Source: DATAAM01 sp036260075
GTDB taxonomy: Bacteria; Actinomycetota; Acidimicrobiia; Acidimicrobiales; JAHWLA01
Reading direction: 5' to 3'
Assembly (NCBI GenBank): GCA_036260075.1
Contig: DATAAM010000055.1
Location: forward strand, 1-11,615
Length of the DNA: 11,615 nucleotides
The notes under the pieces were generated by a model. That model saw nothing but the letters and a program-made list of their open reading frames with translations. It searched no databases and was not told where the DNA came from. The position numbers and the translations under genes are program-made. Shown here piece by piece: positions 6,560-11,615 of this stretch. How positions within the stretch are numbered: the stretch's first letter is position 1; every line of letters begins with the position of its first letter.

Positions 6560-7684
6560 TCAGTTGCGGGCCAGGACGTCCTCGACCGGGCCGGGGCCGT
6601 CGGCCGCCTCCTGCTCGGCGGCCTCCACCGCCACCGGCTCGCCCAGCACGTGCACCCGCCACACGTGGCCCACCAGGATCTTGAGCACGGCGGCCACCGG
6701 CACGGCCAGCAGCAGCCCGAAGAAGCCGCCGAGCGTGCCGCCCGCCAGCAGCGCGAGGATCACCGCCGCCGGGTGCAGCTGGACGGCGCGGTGCATCACC
6801 TGCGGGGTGATGAAGTGGTTGTCGATCTGCTGGGCCAACACCATGACGACCACCACCCCCAGCGCCTGGAGCGGCGACCCGGTGGTGAGGGCGATCACCA
6901 CCCCGGGCACGCCGCCCACCCACGGCCCGATGAGTGGGATCACGTTGAACAGCCCGGCGATCATCCCCACGAGGAACCAGAACCGCAGCCCGATCAGGAG
7001 CAGCCCGACCGAGCACATCACGCCCACGATGGACGCCACCAGCAGCTGGCCCCGGAAGAACCCCCCGATGGCGCGGTTGAGCCGGCGGGCCACGTGCATC
7101 ACCTCGTCGCGGGCGCCCTCCGGGACCAGCGACTCGGCCACCGCCCGGATGTGGGGCAGGTCGACCAGGAGGTAGAAGGCCACGATCGGCCCGAGGAACA
7201 GGATGAGCAGCACGTGGAAGACCTGGATGCCGATGTCACGGGCCCGGTCGAGCTGCTCCCGCAACGTGGTGTCGCCCCGGGAGAACGAGTCCTCCAGCTC
7301 CTCCCGGGTGAACTCCCAGAAGGTGCCTTGCGAGTCGGCGGCCCGGTCGTCCACCCACCGCTCGACTCGCTCCCGGATCTCCGGCCACTCCGCCCCCAGC
7401 TCGCGCGCCTGGTCGGCGGCGAGCGGTGCCAGCAGGAAGCCGGCGGCGGTGATCGACCCGAGCACGGCCACGTAGGCGAGCGTGGCGCCCAGCGCCCGCG
7501 GCACGCCCCGGTGCTGGAGGCGGGTGACCACCGGGTTGAGCACGAACACGATGGCGCCTGCCAGCACCAGCGGGGGGAACACGACCCGCAGCGTCCAAGC
7601 CACCAGGCCCAGCACGGCGAGCAGGGCGGCGATGCCGACGACCGCCCAGCTCAGCTGCCCGGCACGCCGAAGGCCGTCGGTCAT
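6560..7684 (-). CDS. AI-2E family (TqsA/PerM-like, UPF0118) membrane transporter
   Basis: A 374-residue multi-pass inner-membrane protein. Hydrophobic segments lie around 10-52 (two), 66-88, 153-175, 212-252 (two), 258-283 and 303-338, with a long charged helical stretch (about 90-150) between the third and fourth. Family signatures include GPIVAFYLLVD, IGGFFRGQLL, NVIPLIGPWVGGVPG, QQIDNHFITPQVM and HPAAVILALLAGG. Members have been linked to autoinducer-2 export, Na+/H+ exchange and general efflux; the substrate here cannot be predicted. The C-terminal ~25 residues are acidic and probably cytoplasmic. ATG 7684 has GAGGG six bases upstream, but that site lies in a hairpin arm. It converges with the gpgS pair (20 nt between stops) and follows glycerate kinase by 70 nt on the same strand. 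Confidence 0.93.
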   Translation of the reverse strand: MTDGLRRAGQLSWAVVGIAALLAVLGLVAWTLRVVFPPLVLAGAIVFVLNPVVTRLQHRGVPRALGATLAYVAVLGSITAAGFLLAPLAADQARELGAEWPEIRERVERWVDDRAADSQGTFWEFTREELEDSFSRGDTTLREQLDRARDIGIQVFHVLLILFLGPIVAFYLLVDLPHIRAVAESLVPEGARDEVMHVARRLNRAIGGFFRGQLLVASIVGVMCSVGLLLIGLRFWFLVGMIAGLFNVIPLIGPWVGGVPGVVIALTTGSPLQALGVVVVMVLAQQIDNHFITPQVMHRAVQLHPAAVILALLAGGTLGGFFGLLLAVPVAAVLKILVGHVWRVHVLGEPVAVEAAEQEAADGPGPVEDVLARN

Positions 7685-7687
7685 CGG

Positions 7688-7706
7688 CCGCCCTCGGCGA
7701 GGGCGG
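7688..7706 (-). promoter_or_regulatory. Hairpin covering the ribosome site of the AI-2E gene
   Basis: On the minus strand CCGCCCTC and GAGGGCGG form a perfect 8-bp stem around a 3-nt loop. The 3' arm contains the GAGGG that would serve as Shine-Dalgarno and ends three bases before the ATG. It may be a weak terminator for glycerate kinase or a translation-limiting structure; I cannot tell which. Confidence 0.4.
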
Positions 7707-7754
7707 GGTCGGCCGTCGGTGCTGTGCGCATCGGTGCCCTCGCCTCCGGCTCGG

Positions 7755-8744
7755 TCACGGCGTCAGGCTAGCCAGGTGGGCGGCGACGACCTCTTCTATG
7801 CAGGCCGTCGTCTCGGTGACGGCCCGGTCGACGCCGAACCGCTCGACCAACGACACGCAGGGGACCATCGTGCCTTCGACGACCTCGCCCACCACCACCA
7901 GCACGGGCACGCCGGCCTCGGCGGCCAGCTCCACCACCCCGCCCACCACCTTCCCGTGGAACGACTGCTCGTCGAGGAACCCCTCGCCCGTCACCACCAC
8001 GTCGGCCCCCTCCAGGCGGTCGGGCAGGCCGAGGTGGTCGGCGACGAGCTCCACGCCGGGCACCACGGTGGCGCCCAGCGCCAGCAGCCCCCCGGCCAGG
8101 CCGCCCGCCGCGCCCGACCCGGGCACGTCGCGCACGTCGACGCCGAAGCGGTCCTCGTACACCTGGGCCAGCCGCTCGAGCCGGCGCCGGAGCAGCGAGA
8201 CCTGCGCCGCCGTGGCGCCCTTCTGCGGCGCGAAGACCTCCGCCGCCTCCACGAAGGTGGTGTCGACGTCGCAGGCCGCCAGCAGCTCGACGCCCCGCAG
8301 GCGGCCGTGCGGCTCCAGCGCGGTGACGCACCCCAACCCGCCGTCGGTGGTGGCCGAGCCGCCCAGCCCCACGATCACCCGCCGGGCGCCCGCCAGCAGG
8401 GCGGCGTTGACGAGGTCGCCCACGCCCGCGCTCGACGCCCGCATGGGATCGTTGCCCTCGGGCCCGCCCACCAAAGCCAGGCCGATGGCGCGGGCCGACT
8501 CCACCACCGCGGTGTCGTCGAGCAGCGCCCACTCGGCGTCGACGGGGCGCCCCAGCGGGTCGCGGGCCCGGGCCCGACGCAGGCGGCCGTCGAGCACGTC
8601 GAGGAGGCCTTCGCCGCCGTCGGCCATGGGGACCTCGTCGCACGCCCACCCGACGGACGCCGCCGCCCGAGCGATCGCGGCTGCCGCCTCCCGGGCCGTG
8701 GCCGTGCCACGGAACTTGTCGGGGGCAGCTACGACTCGCGGCAC
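7755..8744 (-). CDS. glxK: Glycerate kinase (GlxK/GarK family), compact form
   Basis: ATP-dependent phosphorylation of D-glycerate (to 2-phosphoglycerate in characterised GarK/GlxK enzymes), feeding lower glycolysis. The 329-aa protein has the opening VVAAPDKFRGT, then PMADGGEG (39-46), SSAGVGDL (104-111), GLGGSATTDGG (126-136), VFAPQKGAT (170-178), PGSGAAGGL (208-216) and VTGEGFLDEQS (251-261). It is about 50 residues shorter than typical members; the gap lies mainly between GGSATTDGGLG and the AACDVD strand, where others carry a longer insert. GTG 8744 is the only start near the conserved N-terminus and lacks a Shine-Dalgarno, so leaderless or weak initiation is likely. It diverges from otsA over 21 nt. 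With GpgS nearby it could recycle glycerate released from glucosylglycerate; that link is inference. Confidence 0.92.
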   Translation of the reverse strand: MPRVVAAPDKFRGTATAREAAAAIARAAASVGWACDEVPMADGGEGLLDVLDGRLRRARARDPLGRPVDAEWALLDDTAVVESARAIGLALVGGPEGNDPMRASSAGVGDLVNAALLAGARRVIVGLGGSATTDGGLGCVTALEPHGRLRGVELLAACDVDTTFVEAAEVFAPQKGATAAQVSLLRRRLERLAQVYEDRFGVDVRDVPGSGAAGGLAGGLLALGATVVPGVELVADHLGLPDRLEGADVVVTGEGFLDEQSFHGKVVGGVVELAAEAGVPVLVVVGEVVEGTMVPCVSLVERFGVDRAVTETTACIEEVVAAHLASLTP

Positions 8745-8750
8745 GGTGGG

Positions 8751-8756
8751 TATCGT
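8751..8756 (+). promoter_or_regulatory. Possible -10 element for near-leaderless otsA transcript
   Basis: TATCGT matches TANNNT and would start RNA around 8763, three bases before ATG 8766, consistent with the absence of any Shine-Dalgarno. No clear -35 is seen. The whole otsA-glycerate kinase divergent gap is only 21 nt, so the promoter for each must reach into the other's coding sequence. Confidence 0.35.
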
Positions 8757-8765
8757 GCCATCACC

Positions 8766-10142
8766 ATGCCGACCGAGGACCTGGTGATCGTCTCCAACCG
8801 GGGGCCTCTGTCGTTCACCCACGACGACGGCGAGCTCGTCACGTCGCGAGGCGCAGGCGGGCTGGTCACCAGCCTGGGGCCGGCGGTGGCGGGGACCGGG
8901 GCGACGTGGATCGCCGCCGCCATCACCGAGGCCGACCGGGAGGCGGCCGAGACGGGAGTGGTGGAAGCGGAGGGGTTCCGCCTCCGTTCGCTCGTCGTAG
9001 ACGAGGCGGCCTACCGCCCGTTCTACGACGTCATCTCGAACTCGACGATCTGGTACCTGCACCACGGGCTCTGGGACCGGGTGCGGCGGCCCCGCTTCGA
9101 CCGTCGCTGGCGCGACGCGTGGGAGGCGTACCGGGAGGTCAACCAGGCCTTCGCCGAGGCTGCCGCCGCGGAGGCCCCCCGCGACGCCACCGTGCTCGTG
9201 CACGACTACCAGCTCTCGCTCGTGCCCGCCCGGTTGGTGAAGGAGCGGCCCGACCTGTCCGTCGTCTACTTCCACCACACGCCGTTCTGCTCGCCCGCCG
9301 AGCTGCGGGCGTTGCCCGCCGAGGTGGGCCGCGAGCTGCTCGAAGGCGTGGCCGCCGCCCGGGCGTGCGGCTTCCACGCCGACCGCTGGGCGCAGTCGTT
9401 CGAGGCGTGCGTGGAAGACGTGCTGGGCGAGCCCGTGCGCACGTTCGTCTCGCCCGCCGCGGCGGACGCCGACGACCTGCGGTCGGTGGCGGCCTCGGCC
9501 GAGTGCGCGGCGGCGCTGGCCGAGCTCGACGAGAAGGTGGGCGACCGCAAGCTGCTCGTTCGAGTCGACCGCATCGAGCTGTCGAAGAACATCCTGCGGG
9601 GCTTCCACGCCTTCGAGGAGCTGCTGGTGGCGAGGCCCGACCTGCGCGGGCGCGTGACGTTCGCCGCCTGCGTCTACCCCTCCCGCCAGACGCTGCCCGA
9701 CTACCTCGCCTACCGGCAGGAGGTCACGGCCGCGGTGGAGCGCATCAACGGTCGCTTCGCGAAGGGCGACTGGCTGCCGGTGCTGCTCGACACGTCCGAC
9801 GACTTCCCCCGGTCGGTGGCCGCCCTCCGCCGCTACGACGCCCTGCTCGTCAACCCCATCCGCGACGGCCTCAACCTGGTGGCGTTCGAGGGGCCGATCG
9901 TCAACGAACGCGACGGGGTCCTCGTGCTCAGCCCCGAGGCCGGTGCATGGCAGCAGCTGGGGCGGCACGCGCTCGAGGCGCAGCCCTTCGACGTGACGGG
10001 CACGGCCGAGGCGATCGCCACCGCGCTGACGCTCGACGCCGAGGAGCGGGCCGGCATGGCGAGCGACCTGCGCCGGGTGGCCACCGCCCGCACGGCCCGC
10101 GACTGGCTGCACGCGCAGCTGGCGGCGGCGGGCGGCGACTAG
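8766..10142 (+). CDS. otsA: Trehalose-6-phosphate synthase, GT20 family (divergent actinobacterial type)
   Basis: Joins glucose from UDP- or GDP-glucose to glucose-6-phosphate, giving trehalose-6-phosphate; cytoplasmic. The 458-aa protein keeps the GT20 positions I can align with E. coli OtsA: Arg12 in VIVSNRGPL, the Gly-Gly loop SRGAGGL (27-33), Asp147 in VLVHDYQLSLVP, Arg269 and Lys274 in RVDRIELSKNILRGF, and Asp367 and Glu375 in VNPIRDGLNLVAFE. Other motifs differ (IWYLHHGLWD, FHHTPFCSPAELRALP), placing it outside the classic OtsA subgroup; validamycin-type pseudoglycosyltransferases (ValL/VldE) belong to the same wider family. Its neighbour otsB makes trehalose synthesis by far the likeliest role. 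ATG 8766 is the first start before the conserved strand. The stop TAG is shared, as palindrome CTAG, with the stop of convergent otsB. Confidence 0.92.
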   Translation: MPTEDLVIVSNRGPLSFTHDDGELVTSRGAGGLVTSLGPAVAGTGATWIAAAITEADREAAETGVVEAEGFRLRSLVVDEAAYRPFYDVISNSTIWYLHHGLWDRVRRPRFDRRWRDAWEAYREVNQAFAEAAAAEAPRDATVLVHDYQLSLVPARLVKERPDLSVVYFHHTPFCSPAELRALPAEVGRELLEGVAAARACGFHADRWAQSFEACVEDVLGEPVRTFVSPAAADADDLRSVAASAECAAALAELDEKVGDRKLLVRVDRIELSKNILRGFHAFEELLVARPDLRGRVTFAACVYPSRQTLPDYLAYRQEVTAAVERINGRFAKGDWLPVLLDTSDDFPRSVAALRRYDALLVNPIRDGLNLVAFEGPIVNERDGVLVLSPEAGAWQQLGRHALEAQPFDVTGTAEAIATALTLDAEERAGMASDLRRVATARTARDWLHAQLAAAGGD

Positions 10143-10933
10143 GCGAGCAGCCGCTCCAGCACGTCGAGGGCGGCTGCGGGCGAGTCGACCACCACGTCGC
10201 CTTCGTCGATCAGCGCGCGAGGTGCCTCGGGACTCGTCACCACCACCTTCAACGTGGCCACCCCCTCCTGCTCGTGGAGGCGGTCGAGGGCGGCGAAGGC
10301 GGGCAGGTCGCCGACGTCGTCGCCCAGGAAGCACACGGCCGACAACCCGGCGGCCAGCTCGGCCACCACCGTGCCCTTGTCGATCTCGACCGGGGGGCGC
10401 AGCTCGTCGGACATCCGGGCCGGGTGCAGCAGCAGGCCGCTGCGGGCGGCGGCGGCCTGCGTCCATGTGCGCACCCACACGGCGTGCTCGGGGCAGGTGC
10501 GGTAGTGCAGCGTGAGGGACAGTCCCTTGCGCTCCACGTGCACCTCCGGCGGCGACTGCTCCTCGGCCTCGCACGCCACCTCGTGCACGACCGCCCGCCA
10601 CTCCTCGGCGCGCGGGTTGGTGGTGATCTGGTCGCCCTGGGCGTACTCCATGCCGTAGAGGCCGGAGGCGATCAAGCCGGGCGCACGGGCCAGGCGCAGC
10701 CGGGCGGACAGGAAGGCGGCCGGGCGCCCGGACACCACCGCCACGCGCCCGTAGCGGGCGGAGAGGCGGTGGAGGACGTCGACCGCCTCGGGGAGGGGCC
10801 GGGCCGACGCCGGGTCCTCCACGATGGGCGACAGCGTGCCGTCGAAGTCGGTGAGCACGCCTGCCCGCTCGGGGGCGGCCAGGAAGGGCGCCAGGAGGGC
10901 GTCGAGGGAAGCCGACGACGGCGCCACGGTCAC
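10139..10933 (-). CDS. otsB: Trehalose-6-phosphate phosphatase (HAD superfamily)
   Basis: Removes phosphate from trehalose-6-phosphate to give trehalose, the partner step to OtsA. The 264-aa protein has all HAD motifs: nucleophile D29 and acid D31 in DFDGTLSPIVEDP, S68 in VVSGRP, K186 in PVEIDKGTVV and the metal-binding GDDVGD (204-209). The variable cap lies between about 90 and 180 with GLYGMEYAQGD and HVERKGLSLTLHYR, typical of OtsB. The start is taken as GTG 10933, which precedes MTVAPSSASLDALL; GTG 10927 is an alternative two codons in. No Shine-Dalgarno is seen, but TACCGT lies six bases upstream, fitting a leaderless transcript. otsA and otsB are convergent instead of forming the usual operon, so their expression is separately controlled. 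Confidence 0.94.
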   Translation of the reverse strand: MTVAPSSASLDALLAPFLAAPERAGVLTDFDGTLSPIVEDPASARPLPEAVDVLHRLSARYGRVAVVSGRPAAFLSARLRLARAPGLIASGLYGMEYAQGDQITTNPRAEEWRAVVHEVACEAEEQSPPEVHVERKGLSLTLHYRTCPEHAVWVRTWTQAAAARSGLLLHPARMSDELRPPVEIDKGTVVAELAAGLSAVCFLGDDVGDLPAFAALDRLHEQEGVATLKVVVTSPEAPRALIDEGDVVVDSPAAALDVLERLLA

Positions 10934-10939
10934 GGCACG

Positions 10940-10949
10940 ACGGTACCCT
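10940..10949. promoter_or_regulatory. Overlapping divergent leaderless -10 elements (otsB / exported protein)
   Basis: On the plus strand TACCCT (10944-10949) ends six bases before GTG 10956. On the minus strand TACCGT (10945-10940) ends six bases before GTG 10933. Both match TANNNT and share the central TA of a GGTACC palindrome (10942-10947). Each predicted transcription start coincides with the G of its GTG codon. Neither gene has a Shine-Dalgarno. No -35 motifs are clear on either side. Confidence 0.5.
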
Positions 10950-10955
10950 CGGGCG

Positions 10956-11615
10956 GTGCTTCGGCTCCCCCGCCGGCCCGCTGCCCTGCTCCTCCTGCTG
11001 CCGGCGCTGGCGTCGGCCGGGTGCCGTGACGGCACCGTGCGGGTGTCGTTCCGGCCCGAGGTCGGCGCCCAGTACGCGTACCGGGTGCGGGTGGCGGCCG
11101 ACGTGGTGACGCGCATCGCCGACCGCCCGGTGCGGCGCACCACAGACGAGGACGTGTTCACCGCCCGCCACAAGGTGCTGGCCGCGGGCCGAGCAGGCAG
11201 TCGCGTGGAGGTGCGCCTCGAGAGCGACGGCCAGGAGCCACGCACGTTCGTGGTGCGGCTCGACCGAGCGGGCCAGCTGGCCGAGGTGCAGCGCATCGAG
11301 GGGTTCCCGGCCGACGTGCTGGGCGGGCTCGGGCTGTCCGAGATCTTCCCGGCGGCGGCGGGGGCGCTGCCCGACCGGCCGCTGGCGCCCGGGGACCGGT
11401 GGACGATCGACGAGGCGGGGACGGGCCGGCTGGCGCGGCTCGGCGTGGTGGACGGGCGGCGGCGAGCCACGGTTGAGAGCGACTACGTGCTGCCCGTGGC
11501 CCGCACCACCAGCGACGGCGAGCGGCCGCTGCGCCTCGAAGGCGACCAGCGCACCCGGGCCACCAGCAGCTACGACCTGCGCGACGGCGCCGTGGAGCAC
11601 GTGGTGGCGGAGACG
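10956..11615 (+). CDS. Exported protein or lipoprotein of unknown function, C-terminus beyond the window
   Basis: An open frame of 220 codons from GTG 10956 to the right edge with no stop. The N-terminus has Arg residues (MLRLPRRP), a run of Leu/Ala, then ALASAGC with Cys23. The sequence allows either signal peptidase I cleavage (ASA) or lipoprotein processing at Cys23, although the lipobox lacks Leu at -3. The mature part looks beta-rich, with alternating hydrophobic and charged strands (AQYAYRVRVAADVV, RTFVVRLDRAG) and a LAPGDRWTIDE segment like that of some uncharacterised actinobacterial lipoproteins. I do not recognise a named family. Codon use and composition match the neighbours, and the frame begins 22 nt from divergent otsB. 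Confidence 0.75.
   Translation, partial: MLRLPRRPAALLLLLPALASAGCRDGTVRVSFRPEVGAQYAYRVRVAADVVTRIADRPVRRTTDEDVFTARHKVLAAGRAGSRVEVRLESDGQEPRTFVVRLDRAGQLAEVQRIEGFPADVLGGLGLSEIFPAAAGALPDRPLAPGDRWTIDEAGTGRLARLGVVDGRRRATVESDYVLPVARTTSDGERPLRLEGDQRTRATSSYDLRDGAVEHVVAET

Noticed and set aside
6035..7771. A 578-codon plus-strand frame
   Set aside because: Antisense shadow of the AI-2E gene with low-complexity His/Arg-rich sequence and no domain.
7755..11600. A 1281-codon open frame on the minus strand
   Set aside because: Only its last 329 codons are a real gene (glycerate kinase); the rest is antisense to otsA and the right-edge protein and out of frame with otsB.

Overview
This window looks like chromosome from a high-GC actinobacterium, most probably of the Acidimicrobiia or a related deep branch. 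The base composition is strongly G/C-rich, GTG starts are frequent, several starts appear leaderless, and groEL carries a perfect CIRCE operator. The lysin-like protein also has a C-terminal tail of the 'DGGVYAFG' type that I associate with Acidimicrobiia. The taxonomic call is an inference. I see no mobile element, phage structural gene, CRISPR array, tRNA or rRNA.

Left half, all on the minus strand. A groEL gene runs off the left edge; its promoter -10 abuts a perfect HrcA/CIRCE operator. Upstream lies a two-gene cassette: a 40-residue acidic peptide translationally coupled (TGATG) to a CHAP-fold amidase/peptidase without a signal peptide. A strong hairpin with a UUCG loop separates this cassette from a four-gene run reading thrC (threonine synthase) - ThiS/MoaD-like sulfur carrier ending in Gly-Gly - two stand-alone receiver proteins. 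thrC and the carrier overlap by 4 nt (GTGA), so they are probably made together.

Middle. Divergent from thrC on the plus strand is gpgS (glucosyl-3-phosphoglycerate synthase), followed 2 nt later by a small exported protein with two DxDGDG calcium-loop motifs. These meet a minus-strand AI-2E-family membrane protein and, upstream of it, a compact glycerate kinase.

Right end. otsA (trehalose-6-phosphate synthase, plus) diverges from glycerate kinase across 21 nt. It converges on otsB (trehalose-6-phosphate phosphatase, minus), the two genes sharing one CTAG as both stop codons. otsB diverges across 22 nt from a partial exported protein running off the right edge, and two leaderless -10 elements sharing a TA step sit in that gap.

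Taken together, the right half is a compatible-solute neighbourhood (glucosylglycerate and trehalose from sugar nucleotides, plus glycerate phosphorylation). The left half combines protein folding, aspartate-family amino-acid synthesis with a possible thiocarboxylate sulfur donor, and signalling receivers. From memory, a similar order (otsB/otsA, a glycosyltransferase, thrC, a MoaD-like protein, groEL2) exists in Streptomyces, so much of this may be an old conserved actinobacterial block. The CHAP cassette and the receiver pair would then be the lineage-specific insertions. I could not check this.
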